Source: Gamarada debralockiae (taxonomy: Eukaryota > Ascomycota > Leotiomycetes > Helotiales > Hyphodiscaceae). Taken from it: a stretch of DNA of 59,047 nt. Position 1 is the stretch's first letter. The number at the start of each line of letters is the position of its first letter. Location: the NCBI GenBank assembly GCA_002803225.1, contig NXFV01001444.1:1-59047 (forward strand), given 5' to 3'. The position numbers and the translations under genes were made by a program. The notes beneath the pieces are model-generated. The model worked only from the letters and a program-made list of their open reading frames with translations, was not told the DNA's origin and made no database searches. Of the stretch, positions 42,243-53,593 are shown one piece after another.

Positions 42243-43709
42243 AACAGCTATCAGAGCCACCACACCAATACCCAGAATCATTTGCGACTGACATATCAGT
42301 TTAAGAACCATCGCTCTTATCACTTGCTCCACTTATGTGAGTTCATGGATCAAAAGCCTTATTGCCTGCTCGGTTCTCACAGTCACTTAGCTCCATCTCT
42401 AAGGTTGCTTTGGTGGACATTCCATTTTCGAACGCTTGCCCTTCGTCGTACACACCTCGAACAGCCGATCCTCTTCCCATGAAGCAGTCCTCGATAGGGC
42501 TCTCAAGGAGCTTCATGTTATCTGGTCGAATCTACGGGAACCCTTGCCTAATTCTCCTTCTCAAGATGTTGTCAGTATTAAGCTTTACGGTACCAGCACT
42601 GCAGCAGTGATATTGAGATGTCTCAAGACTCTCCCATGGCGGTCACCAAGAACTCCGAAATTGTGCTACACAAAAAACCGTTCCTGTTTGGTAGTATCGG
42701 AGATGGACGAACTCTCAACGGATTTCTAGACCAGGGCAAGTTCTTTTTACCACTTTGCCTATGATACTCCCATCTTCTTTTTTGTGGGCAGGGAGATTGC
42801 ACTGCGGATCTCGATCCACGAGAATGCTCCACGGCTGTTGAAGTTCTACGATAAGATGCCAATGAATCGCAGTCATGACGAGGTGAATTTCTCTTTGCCA
42901 CAAATATTTGTAACAATGAGGCAGAGAAATGAGGCAAAGAAGATGTGAGTACTGCAGCGCAAGGCTTTTAGGAGAATGCTAACTATTTCAGTATCTCAGA
43001 AGATCCATCCGACTATCATGTTCACAAGATCGCAAAGTACAAAAGATCCCTCTTAATTCATCGCTGATTCTACCCTCGACTCTGGAGTTGGTCGGTACAC
43101 GTACATTTGGCATTCTGGCATTTCAGTAATTCACTTTACAGCCATCGACTCCTGGCGTCCCTACCAAAGATGCCAACCGCACTGATCTGGAGCAAACATT
43201 ATCTTGTACCCTGAATACAACTAGCCATTGCTTCTTTGGACGATGAGTATCACCCCTTTGACCACGAGTCCTCTTCTTCGAATAATGCGTTCTTTCCTTT
43301 GAAGGATAACTTCCCTCCTTTCACTCCACGCGTCCTCTCCCTGGAACATCGAGCCCCCTTCTGCAATGCATTTTTCTCTTCCCTCGAGCGATGAGCCCCT
43401 TCCTCCAGAGCCCACATGGGAAGAGCCTTCTCTTTCCAGCCTCATACGGACACACGCCCATCCAGCCCCAATGTCCAAATCTGATCTCTCTGTCATAAAC
43501 GACTCTCCTCAGCTTGGAATATTCGGCACATCCTCAGAGCGGCAAGATCCATATCAACCACATCGGACGTCTCACTTCACCCCTCGAAAAAAGAAAACGA
43601 CAAACAATTTGTGCCGATTGAAGACTGGAAGGGTCCACACTAATGTGATGACCTGTCACCTGAGCCTGGGACGAAAAGAGGAGTTGTGGGGCTACCAGAG
43701 ACTTGGATA

Positions 43710-43940
43710 TGTTGTTATGAGAACCCTAATACTGAGGTGCATATAGCGCTAGTCCAAAATAGGCTTCGTAAGCTTCAATTCAAAATCTCTACCCCTGCAT
43801 ATGAAGTTCAACCCTTCCCTTATATCTACAGCTTGGATCTAGCGCTTCGGTCTCCGATAACTTCTCGGCCACCGAATTCGGAGCTCGTACGTCTCACCAG
43901 ATATCACCGTACCTTCTACTGCACTACAGACCTGCCAACA
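43710..43940 (+). repeat. Dispersed repeat, copy A
   Basis: This 231-bp segment, from tgttgttatgagaaccct to cagacctgccaaca, matches the reverse complement of 56547-56776 over its full length. It keeps blocks such as cttcccttatatctacagct and ctcggccaccgaattcggag. Most differences I can see are transitions. Similarity stops abruptly at both ends. Copy A has an open frame across the segment (including YSLDLALRSPITSRPPNSEL and RYHRTFYCTTDLPTGYR), so it may be an exon-like piece of a multicopy gene or transposon. Confidence 0.75.
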
Positions 43941-44457
43941 GGATACAGAGGATCTGAATATCTGTCTGATTGACCGATTCAGGTCGAAGGAAATGAGAGT
44001 GTTGCTGCTGTGCATTTCGGGCTTTTGTGATACTTTTGGCTCTTTCTTTGTCTGTCGGATTCTTCGCTTTATATGTACTGGGGATTGAATTTTTGGCTGG
44101 TGTTGCCTGTTCTCTGTCAAACGTCCAAAAGGGATGAACGATTGATGGCTCCTGGCAGAATACAAAAGAACAACTAGTCGATTACTGTCTTCAACATGTG
44201 ACACTACTAGATCGGCATCGAATTCAATCGTGGAGATATCCATCGTATTGTATCTACCAGCAATTGACAAGACTTCTACCTGGCGGACGGATTTTGACCT
44301 GTAGCAAATATGTTCAACTTATTGGATGTTACGTCCGTACTACGGCGGTTTATGTGCACCTGCGATGGAAGGATTACGATTCAGTTGAGCCGATTCTAGC
44401 AGAAGAGAGCAAGCAGACTGTCTTTTGTCTTCCGCGTTCCAAAATTTCTTAAATTAG

Positions 44458-44612
44458 TGTCAGGAATTGAAGTGTTTAATAGTTGTTCATTATTCTCTAC
44501 TGACTGTAGAACCTATATTTATACAGTATTGAACTGCCTGTACTACTGACCCTATGGCCGTATCCTACGGCCGTGTTCTGTCAGATCCTAATTACTAAGC
44601 CATATTCTGACA
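44458..44612. mobile_element. Solo LTR with 5-bp target-site duplication
   Basis: The 155-bp segment begins TGTCAG and ends CTGACA, the classic TG..CA inverted ends of a retrotransposon LTR. It is flanked directly by ATTAG on both sides (44453-44457 and 44613-44617), a perfect 5-bp target-site duplication. Inside it has a TATA-like sequence (atatttatacagt). No internal retrotransposon domain lies beside it, so it is a solo LTR left by recombination between the two LTRs of an element. It sits 138 bp upstream of the checkpoint gene start. Confidence 0.85.
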
Positions 44613-44749
44613 ATTAGGTCTAAATTGTCATCACGTGCCTTGGCGTTTGCGCTAGCACTAAACGAGGTGCGCACTTTCAAATTCCCATGTCGTCGCGTCA
44701 ACCTCCCAAACCTCACATCTTCGAGTCCTGATTCAATCATGCAGCAAAG

Positions 44750-47700
44750 ATGTACAAGTCATTGAAGAAAGCAGAAGAAGCTGCATTAAACGGTGAAGGT
44801 CAGGATTTCGACACACAGCAGTGCCAATTCTTAGCAGCACAGATCCTTTCTTCGGTAAGCCATCTGCAGTGTGACCGCAGGGATGGCACTGACCATATGA
44901 TTGGCAGAGTCCCGCCGGCAACAACATCGAAAACGCGTGGAACATCGAACATACCATCGTTGGAGAGATTCTCGGTCACATCACATCGGAATTGAGCGCC
45001 GGAAACGAAGCTTCGGAGGCTGCAGATGCTGAAGCGGCAGATGCTCATGCTGGCGAAAACTGTCACTCCGAACAATTATCACCTACGAAATTCGAAGCCG
45101 AGCGCGTGAATGATGATGATTCAAAATCTACAAGGAGGTCCATTGTTCAGCGCGACAGCGAATGCATACTACGACGTTTTGATGATAAAGGACAGCTTTA
45201 TCACCTTGAGGACCCGCAATTCGAGCAGCAACATCGTGAGGTTCTGAAAAAGTATCAACGCGAAGCCATGGAGGAGGACCTTAGCCAACAATTCTCGCTC
45301 ACGCCGACCCAAGCCAACTCTGACTCCCTTTATGCGCAATTTGACATCCAGAAAAACATCCGCAGTCAGTACAAGTCAAATACACAAGATGGCTTTGTGG
45401 ACGAGGAGAGTGATGAGGATCAAACGCAAAAAGGCCGGGAATCCGTAATATCGAAGCAACATCACTCTGCGGTAACCGATTCCACTGCATACACATACGG
45501 GGAGAATGATACTGGTCATGTTACTCTTGATTTTGTCACTGCGCAAGAAAATCATGACATGGATGGGAATATATCGCAGGACGCCTCCTTTGCACCACGA
45601 CCGCAGGAGCTCTCAAGTGAGCACTCATACGAACCAAGAACGCCTGCTCCACCAGTGAACCCATTCTCACAGAAGGGTAGCGTTATGAAAGGCTACGAGA
45701 TGTTTGGAGCTACCCAGCCCTCGTCGATTGGCAGGCATATTGCCAGTCCGACATCGTCGCGACCGTCCCCAGACGTATATAACAAGTCATCTCCGCAGAA
45801 GCGAATGATCACTTCACCTCTTGAACGCCGCGGCAACGAGATATCGCCGCTACAATCATCTGTACGCTCAATGCTTCGGACAAAGTCGACAGAATCTCTG
45901 CCTCGAGTCGAAGCTCCACGAATGACCTGCTCCAGATCTTTCGACTCCAAACGGGCCAATCGACGCGAGCCTCGAGACACGTACGTTTCTTCGAAGGAGT
46001 CACAAGAGCGCCGACAGAAAGCGGCCAGCGCTTCGTTACCAGACCTGGACAGCGACACTGATTCTGACCCCGATATTGGAGCGTTGCAGAAGCGCCAACG
46101 GGAACGAGAGAGGAACGAGAAAATACAAAGAGAACTCGCCAAAGTCAGCAGGCCTGGTACAGGAAGCTCAGGAACGGTGGAGGTACCCTCTACTGGTCGA
46201 AGACGCCGCAGTGTTGAGGAGGACTACCTTGCACAGTGTGACGGAACAGATGCCCGAGATAGACAACTGGAAGAGGACGTGATTATTGATTCTCAAGCGA
46301 TCGTCGAAGAACCTGAAGCGGTGGATCTTGTGGGAGCTACAGATGCCTCTAGATCTGGCCCATTGGAAGCCGAAGCTGAACCGGCTGCATTCCATGAATC
46401 AATAGAAATTCCTGCTCCCAAATCTTCTCCGGAGTTGCCAGCCCGCAGAGCTTCGATTGAATCCCAACGTGTTCCAGATTTGTATCCGAATTCTCCTACG
46501 GACGATGCCTCCAGCCCTCCAAAGGACCCGGAATCTCCGCTTCAACAACCGAGCCTACCACTTCAAGAAGTCTCTACGAATCCCAATGACTTGAGAACAC
46601 CAATGGCGAGTAAGACCGAGATCATGTCGGATGGAGCAGACACTACTATCCCCAATACTATTCTTGAGACAAGTCCCTTGGGAGAGGATCGGATTCGGCC
46701 TATGGGACACGTTACAAGTCTTTCCTTCACAGACAATACGTATGATGCTGTAATCGAAGATGCCCCAGGCTTCACACAGGATATAGATTTTGAAAATGCC
46801 ATCAGGCCGCGCAAATCTCCTTCACCGCCAGCGAGGTCGCGAGCTCGAGATCGAGAGTTTCCTTCTTTTGAGCAGCCAGCTATTACAGCGGAAGCTCCGA
46901 TCTCTGGCAACGAGTCGCATGTTGACCAACCATCCAGGACTGAAGTTTTTGACGATGCGAACAAGGCGGCTGCCTCCGGCGAAGCTCACAAAGATGGCGC
47001 CGACGTGAATGACAATGACAGATCCGATGAGCCAAAGAAGCAAGCTAAAGATGATGCTGAAGAAGAAATTCCTGTACCACAAAACAACCATGAAGATGCA
47101 CCGGTCGACGCCATCGATGAACCAGAACAGCAGGACGAAGACGCTGCCGAACTTATACATAATGAAGAAGATAAGCCTCATGAGCCTCAGAAGAAATCCC
47201 AAGGCGTTTCTACAGCTGTTCGAAAGTCACCAAAAGCACTAGCTGCTAAGAGAGGTGGTTTGAGATCAAAAGAAGAACTGAAGGGGCCGTCGAAGGCGTT
47301 AAGACGATCTGAAGAGACTACAACCCCAAAAGCTTCTACCCAACACCCATCCTCTAGGATCCCAAAATTTACCTCCACAGCCAAGACCAATTCAGGCCGG
47401 TCTTCGAAGCGTATATCAGATGCATCGAGTGTGCTGTCAACCCCACTGTCATCTCTAGCGTCAACCCCTAGCTCAGGTGCAAGGTCTTCAACACGGACGA
47501 GGGCTGCAACTGCCCAATCAGTGGAGGAAGCAACACCCGTTCTCGCGACGAAGGCTACTACGCGAAAGTCTGCGACTCAAGCGCGTCATGCCAAAGAGAA
47601 TACTCCAGTTCCCCTTCCAACACAACGAGCTTCGCGTCGTTCAACCCTCCAGGTACAAGACGGCGGGGAGCAGACGCCTGCTTTAGCTCCACCGACTCGT

Positions 47701-48687
47701 TCCTCGAAGCGCAAGTCTGCTCTTAAGGATGACGAAGAGCCAGTTGCTAGCAGGCCATCAAAACGTCAATCCACTTCAACAAGAGAATCCAGTGATGACC
47801 CACTTGCATATCCCGCCGCTACCTTGAATAGTATGGCGAAGACAGCAAAACCAAGTGGCCTCTTCCGTAAGATGGCTTTCGCCGTCTCATACGTGAAGCA
47901 GGATAAAGAGAAATCCCAAGTTTCTGCTCTCATTGCTGAGCAAGGTGGTCGGGTTCTCGAGGACGGATTCGAGAAGTTATTCGAGGCTCCATCTCTCCCT
48001 CGGTCACGAGCACCGGCTGGTGAAGAAGATGCCGAACTCGCGCTGACAGCTGCCGCCAAATCGGTTGGGTTCACAGCACTCATTGCCGACGAGCATTCGC
48101 GGAGAGCGAAATACATGCAAGCGTTGGCCCTGGGTTTGCCGTGCATCTCGGGAAGGTGGATCATGACATGTGTCGCAAAAGGAGAGGTCGTTGACTGGAC
48201 TCCGTATCTGCTCTGTGCGGGACGATCTTCTTTCCTTGGCAATGCCGTCCGGAGCCGCACATTGAGGCCTTATGCTGCAACGGAAGCGAGCTTTTCAGAC
48301 ACTTTCTCTTCTCGGGAAAAGCTCCTCGAGGGCAAATCAATTCTCTTCGTTACTCCCAAAGGCAAGGAAGAGACACGAAAAGCTTACGTCTTTTTGACTC
48401 GTGTTCTTGGTCCTGCGCGAGTTGGTCAAGTCGTGGATCATGAGCAAGCCAGGAAGAAGTTATTGGAGGATGATACTTGGGACTTATTGTATGTCGATAA
48501 GAACGAGGCTGCTGCTGAGGCTTCTGTCTTCAGATCGGCTGGACCAGCGAGTTCTGGATCAAAGAAGAGGAAGCGAGGTCCGACCGCCGCAGAGGAGAGC
48601 GAGGGTCCGCCACCAAAGAAGATTCGGGTAATCAGTGACGAAGTCGTTATTCAGAGCTTGATTCTCGGTCAGCTGTTAGATGATTGA
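44750..48687 (+). CDS. DNA-damage checkpoint adaptor, Rad9/Crb2-like, tandem BRCT
   Basis: Two exons fit in phase (44750-44854 and 44908-48687), giving 1294 residues. The first exon (MYKSLKKAEEAALNGEGQDF) and the start of the second (NNIENAWNIEHTIVGEILGH) form a conserved N-terminus. A very long disordered, acidic and Ser/Thr/Pro-rich middle follows, with TQ sites (SLTPTQANS, EDQTQKG, FGATQPSS), then Lys/Arg-rich parts. The C-terminus carries two BRCT repeats: LFRKMAFAVSYVKQDKEKSQ with IAEQGGRVLEDGFEKLF and LPCISGRWIMTCVAKGEVVD; then LLEGKSILFVTPKGKEETRK and DDTWDLLYVDKNEAAAEASV to IRVISDEVVIQSLILGQLLD. This layout fits the checkpoint mediators Rad9 (budding yeast), Crb2 (fission yeast) and 53BP1, which link sensor kinases to Chk1/Rad53-type kinases. 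A Tudor domain is expected in Crb2; I could not recognise one by eye. A solo LTR lies just upstream. Confidence 0.8.
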
Positions 48688-49156
48688 GGGGAGTTGACTG
48701 GCATTGGCTTGGCATTCGAAATTTGGTTGGGCGCTCTGGGAAAGGATTGCAACATGTGCATTGATACCTGGAACACGGCTTGCATTTACGAGTATTTGCT
48801 AATTTAATGGCATGGCGAGAACTGGGTTGTCTGGCTAGGCAGGATCGGTCAGTGCCGCCAGAGTTTGCTGATGATTACGATCATACAAGCATTGAAGAAG
48901 GACTCTAGACGTCCTTGGGCTACATATAACATTCTGAATGGTATATGCCTTACGTCGAATAATAGCTGTTCATAACTATAGCTGCGGTCCCAAATCATAC
49001 CATGAAGTCCAGATGAAAGAGTGTTTCTGTTCACACCATCCATGATCAGGACATGCATCGATCCATAAGCAACATAGCAAAACTCTACAAGGACGGCATC
49101 ATCTATTCTAAAGATATAAACTCCAAACTCCCCTTCTATTTCTAATTACTGACCAT
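48688..49156. other. Convergent 3' flanks
   Basis: About 470 bp between the stop of the checkpoint gene and the stop of the minus-strand hydrolase. No further gene is seen. Confidence 0.5.
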
Positions 49157-50149
49157 CTATCCCAGCCAAGCTCTCGTCACACCCTCCAACCCCTCCTTCA
49201 GCCACGGCTCCTCTAGTCCATCCTGATCACCAACCCCATGATCGCCCGGCCGAAACGTCGCCTTGATACTCTCCTTCCCGAACTTCTCCTCCCACTGCCT
49301 CGCAAACCGTTGCGTCCCCGCATACGGCACAGCCCTATCATCCGTCCCATGATACGTAAACAAAAACGGTACCTTCTCATTCGCCCTCGTCTTCTCCAGC
49401 ACCCTCAGTGGATACAAACTGTCATCCGTCCCCAACATCTCCGTGAATATCCCCTGCTGGATCGCAACCAAAGCAAGCGGGAGTCTGTCCGGCGGGAATC
49501 CTGCTACAGCGATCTTACCCTTAGGCGTGGATGTTAGATGTTCGTCAAGGACTGATTTGGGGACTTCAGGCGCTTCAAATGGACTCTTCCCCTCCACCTT
49601 CTCCGAATACCAAGGCGCGTCAACATCAACCATCGGAAACGCCGCAGTGACAGCTTTCACCAACGCCCCCTGCGTCAGCGCAGTCTGCAGCGCCAAATAC
49701 CCGCCCGCGCTCTCGCCATACGCCATTACATGCTCATAATCAGGCTCAACTTCGCTCCCAATACTTTTCAAATAACCCGGCAGATCGTTCTGGACCCACG
49801 CCCAGAAATCCTTCAAGTCCGCGAGGATGTCGAGGCCGTTGGATTCTGGGAGTAAACGGTAGTCGGGTGCTACCCAGATGGCGGAATGCTGGACACAGTA
49901 GTCGAGAGCCCATTGTGCTGTGAAATCGGGGAATAGGGCGGCGCCTGTTACGAGGAATCCGCCATGGAAACGGGCGAGGATGGGGTGTTTGCCTGGTTGG
50001 ATGTCCTTTGGGATGAAGATATAGACTGGGATTTCTTGGTTGTTGATGGTTTTGTAGGGTGTGGTTGTTATGGTAAATTTTGAGAATTTTGGGGAGAGGA
50101 GGGCGGTTGCCAATGGGTTGAGGGAGGGAGTTTCCGTTGGGATTGCCAT
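49157..50149 (-). CDS. Alpha/beta-hydrolase, HSL-type esterase
   Basis: This is a single-exon, 330-residue hydrolase of the alpha/beta-hydrolase-3 (hormone-sensitive lipase) type. It has the oxyanion-hole motif RFHGGFLVTG, a nucleophile elbow GESAGGYLALQ, a likely acid residue in YHGTDDRAVPYAG and a likely catalytic His in FRPGDHGVGDQDG, in the normal order. The dipeptide HGG lacks the third glycine of the usual HGGG but is within the range for the fold. There is no signal peptide, so it is probably cytosolic. The substrate cannot be told; such enzymes act on short acyl esters and sometimes on secondary metabolites, but no biosynthetic genes are next to it. The decayed esterase at 25094 belongs to the same broad fold but is clearly a different gene. 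Confidence 0.88.
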   Translation of the reverse strand: MAIPTETPSLNPLATALLSPKFSKFTITTTPYKTINNQEIPVYIFIPKDIQPGKHPILARFHGGFLVTGAALFPDFTAQWALDYCVQHSAIWVAPDYRLLPESNGLDILADLKDFWAWVQNDLPGYLKSIGSEVEPDYEHVMAYGESAGGYLALQTALTQGALVKAVTAAFPMVDVDAPWYSEKVEGKSPFEAPEVPKSVLDEHLTSTPKGKIAVAGFPPDRLPLALVAIQQGIFTEMLGTDDSLYPLRVLEKTRANEKVPFLFTYHGTDDRAVPYAGTQRFARQWEEKFGKESIKATFRPGDHGVGDQDGLEEPWLKEGLEGVTRAWLG

Positions 50150-50684
50150 AGTCTCTTTGGAAGAAGTCAGAGTGTGAAAAGGAGGTTTTGTGATTTGAGG
50201 AGACTATGAAGTGACAGATGCGCGATTGAAAGTGGCAGACGCCAGCTCACTCACCTTTATACTAAGATGTGTCACAGCAGTAGCCTCGTCGCCGCATGAC
50301 GTTCTCTCAGGGGTCGCCGGTCGAAGGCTGACAACAGCAACTGTTCGGGTTTCCGGACTAAAAGCTGCAAGTTTCTGCATCCAATCGGATTGTCTTATTT
50401 TGGTGTTGTTGTGGATCAGGGGGGTTGAAGAGTGAGGCTTCAGCATCCTTCGGTTTCGGCTTTGAGATTTTTCGCGAAGCGCCGAAACAGAGCTTACAAA
50501 TCAATTTTTATCAAGCATCAATAGATCGCATCATTCTTTCCTTGTTTATTTCACGCATTTATGATTTTCGATTGACCTTCAGGCTTGGATTCTGCACGTC
50601 GGTCTTATCGCGACTTCTAGCAGTAGATGGTCGTGCAGTTGCGCAATGTCCTGTTAAATCGAGTGCGATTAGTAGTAGATTAAT
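50150..50684. other. Promoter of the hydrolase and 3' flank of the CorA-like gene
   Basis: About 535 bp. It must contain the hydrolase promoter (minus strand, upstream of 50149) and the end of the CorA-like transcript. No extra gene is supported. Confidence 0.5.
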
Positions 50685-53593
50685 TCATACATGCTGTTCC
50701 AGAGTTGGTGAGAGAGCATCTCTTCTAAGCATCTTACTCCATCTCGAGAATGGTCCCTTCGCCGCAGACTTCTCTTTGATCTGCATCTTCCTGATTTTCG
50801 GCGGATCTACATTTGAGTCCGCATCCAGTGGACCGGGAAATCCTTGCCACTGCCCCACACTGTCGCTCTCTCCATGCTCTTCTTTCAGAACCGGCTTTTC
50901 CTTCTTCTTAAACACACCTCTCACAGTAAAGAACTTGGTCAGCTTATGTAGAACAAATAACCCAATGACCCATTCCGAGGGCCCGAAGCTCTCTTGCTTT
51001 GGCTTAAACGTTGCGAATCGCTTTCCTTGTTCACGCCAGCGATTGTCATGATCCTGCTTCATCTGCGCGATGAGTTTCTTCTTGCGTTTATCGTATACCC
51101 GACCGCAGAAGTTGACCAGGTTGTTTAAATTGAAGACTACCAGATAGGTGCCTAGACCAACGAGGATGACGACGATCAGGAGGGCTTTCAGACTGAATAT
51201 TGTGTTGTTGACGCTCCATATGGACTGCTTTAGTGGTAAGTGTGTATTTTGAATTGAGGGATTGATGGCTTAGTACCATGCAGAATGAGAGAGGGAGAAA
51301 GAAAATGCTGACGAAGGTCAGGAGTTTGACGTTCTCTCCTAGTCGTGTGGACGCGCGGCTTTCAATAACCCCACTTGCACTGAAAAGCTATGGAAATAGG
51401 TTAGTCTCCTGGCCCTTTCTTTTCTAGGCATTCAGAGGAAGAGGAAGTGAATGAGGAGGCTAGGATGCGTTTGCCAGCCATGACTTAAAGTTCACTTACC
51501 CCATCTCTCAGTGCAATAGCTTCCTCTCTCTGTGCTCGAAGTCGAGCCCGCAAACCTTTCAATTGATCCAGCTTCTCGTCTAAAGCTTTAGCCACTGTAT
51601 CATGAAGTAGCGCCCGCGATGAAATATGTTTTTCCAAATTTACAATATTCTCAGAGATGCTGATGTCCAATTCTGCTAAGTAATTGATTGCCCAGAAGTA
51701 TTTGCGAGATCTCGAAAACGTATCATCGTCGAAGAGTAAGCTGTCATGGGCATCCGGTTCTAAGAGGGTGCCCCGATGCCCGATGAGCCAGGCAAAGTAA
51801 TTTGCGATCTCCGACTGAATGACCGGGAAGTCAGCGAGTCGTTGGCTAAAAGCAAGGGAACTGATGTGTCAAAGGGGGGAAGAAGCAGTGCCTGTTCAAC
51901 GTCTCAAGGGGAGCTCCTCAAGAGTAGCGGGCAAGTATCTTACCCATCTCTCAACCGCCATGCGCATTGTGAACTCGATCAGGTGCGCGAAGACATCATG
52001 CGCATTTTGTTTTGCTATAGTGGTCGGAATTTTGTCGTAGAGGTCGAAATTGTTGGGACACAAGTAGATCGACGCCCAGAACCTCGCATCTTGATCAGGA
52101 ACGACGACTATCTGAGCCAATATCAGCGATCGATTTCCGACTTGGTGAGCATTACTAACAGTGCAAGCACTCTCCCGTATTCGACGAAACTTAACCCCAA
52201 AAAGCGACTCCAGCTCCTTCCCATTGTCGCTGTGAAGTCTCCCAGATCTCCAGATCTCCCCATCAAGCTCATTATCATGAGTCAAGTCGACGACTTCATA
52301 AAATGTGATATGAAAAGTCAAGTTGTCGTCATTTTGGGGAGTCTGCCACATACATTGCTGATGATGCAGTAAGGCTTGATTGACAGCATTCATTCCAATG
52401 TATGTTTTCTCATGTCTGTCCTTATCTCGGTCTGTTAGGAACGGCAAGGTGGGACTGACAATTGGCAATGCCTCGGTCCATGGATTCCGAAAATTTTGAG
52501 TTCAGGTCTCATGCTCGTCAATGAGCTTCTTGGATAGACCGCGTACCTCACTGGTCGATGTCAAGAATCATCCCGAAGCGAGGGTATGGTAGAGAGTGGC
52601 GACTCACATCATTCTCTTCCAAGGTGCTGTTTGTACTTTAGCCACATTCCATTTTTTGTCTGTGTTCGATACTCGATGTTCCCTGTATTTGCTGGTGAGT
52701 ACTTCTGCTCGGTACTCCGCGACAGATTCTTTAAAATTTGGGTCAAATCCGAAGTCTGTGACTCTGAAGCTCCCCCTCTTTGCAAAATCAGAGGGGTTTT
52801 GATACTCAAGTCTGTTCGACACATCGCTCAGAGTCTGAAGAAGGTGTGTGACTTTGCCTTTATCGAGTCGTTCAAGGAGATGTTGCTGAAAGGTCATCTC
52901 AATCCTCCCATCTGGTGGAATTGTCCAAGAGTCCCCAACATATTTTGTCCACAGCACTCTCGCCTCGGCTGAGCTATATTTGACATCCAGAGCTCTTCCA
53001 AGAGAGCGAGTAGTAATCCATTCTTGTGGAGGTGGGAATTTTCTGTAAGCAGGGTCGTCATCGACTTCAATGTGTTGGATCTCTGCAGTGGTGGGTGGTG
53101 GAGGAATAGAATGCCACGTTGCTTTCCTCGAGATTGTTGCAGTCTCCGGGGTGGGTGCAATCCCTTTACTTATAGATCCCCAAGGTGAAGTCCTGCCGTT
53201 ACCCAGCTTCTTCCGCCCCCAAGAGCTCCAACGAGACTCATGGCTTGCGGCCGACCCTCGAGGACCTCGGCTTCCAACGCTGCCCGTCCTATCTGCTATC
53301 TGAAGCCTCAAATCATGAGGCCTTGGGGTGGGAAGGTTTGGAGGAAAGCTCTGCTTCCTCAAAGTTGTCGGAGACGTTCTACCATCGACAGTGCTCTGGC
53401 TCTCCGTGCTAGTGTTTGAGATACGGTTCGCACTGGCGCTTGTGCCTGAAGTCAGGGCTGTTACTTTCGCGTCTAGAAGACCAATTCGTGACTCTTGCGC
53501 TTCCAAGTGCCTATCAATGCGTTTCAAAACACCTAGGATTTCTGCCAGCAAAGTATTGCTCCCAGGTGCAATATTTTCCTCATTTTCCCCCAT
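50685..53593 (-). pseudogene. CorA-like membrane protein with one in-frame TGA
   Basis: Five exons fit in phase (52608-53593, 51944-52550, 51500-51814, 51277-51387, 50685-51224), giving 852 codons plus stop, but codon 345 (52502-52504) is TGA. The frame runs on perfectly after it (TQNFRNPWTEALPIVSPTLP), and a Trp would suit the position. The first exon has a coiled-coil start (LLAEILGVLKRIDRHLEAQE) and a disordered Ser/Arg-rich part. The second holds a globular region (HHQQCMWQTPQNDDNLTFHI). The rest is CorA-like: a long helix (KHISSRALLHDTVAKALDEK, LDQLKGLRARLRAQREEAIA), two membrane segments (LLTFVSIFFLPLSFCM and LKALLIVVVLVGLGTYLVVF) and a basic cytoplasmic tail. The GMN motif of true Mg2+ channels is replaced by IWSVNN, so transport is doubtful. 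It could be a very young pseudogene, or intact if the TGA is a sequence error. Confidence 0.75.

Larger units (their letters stand above)
41520..44457. other. Gene-poor region with repeats and a possible broken gene
   Basis: About 2.9 kb without a gene I can support fully. It contains a 42-bp tandem duplication (42159-42242), two short related sequences (about 41700-41765 and 44138-44215) and a dispersed repeat copy (43710-43940). Coding-like pieces on the plus strand at 42619-42736 (MSQDSPMAVTKNSEIVLHKK, then LFGSIGDGRTLNGFLDQ) and 42790-42945 (IALRISIHENAPRLLKFYDK), followed by a good intron (GTGAGT at 42944, branch GCTAAC, TTTCAG) and IISEDPSDYHVHKIAKYKRS ending at 43067, may be one unrecognised gene. 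I could not join the first two pieces in phase. Confidence 0.35.

Noticed and set aside
52502..52504. The TGA in the CorA-like gene as a site of A-to-I mRNA editing (UGA to UGG)
   Set aside because: Sexual-stage A-to-I editing in filamentous ascomycetes, as I know it, strongly prefers a U before the edited A and mainly corrects UAG. Here the preceding base is G. A plain nonsense change or read error is simpler.
49157..53593. A biosynthetic or transport cluster formed by the hydrolase and CorA-like gene
   Set aside because: There is no core synthase, regulator or tailoring enzyme nearby, and the CorA-like gene carries a stop.
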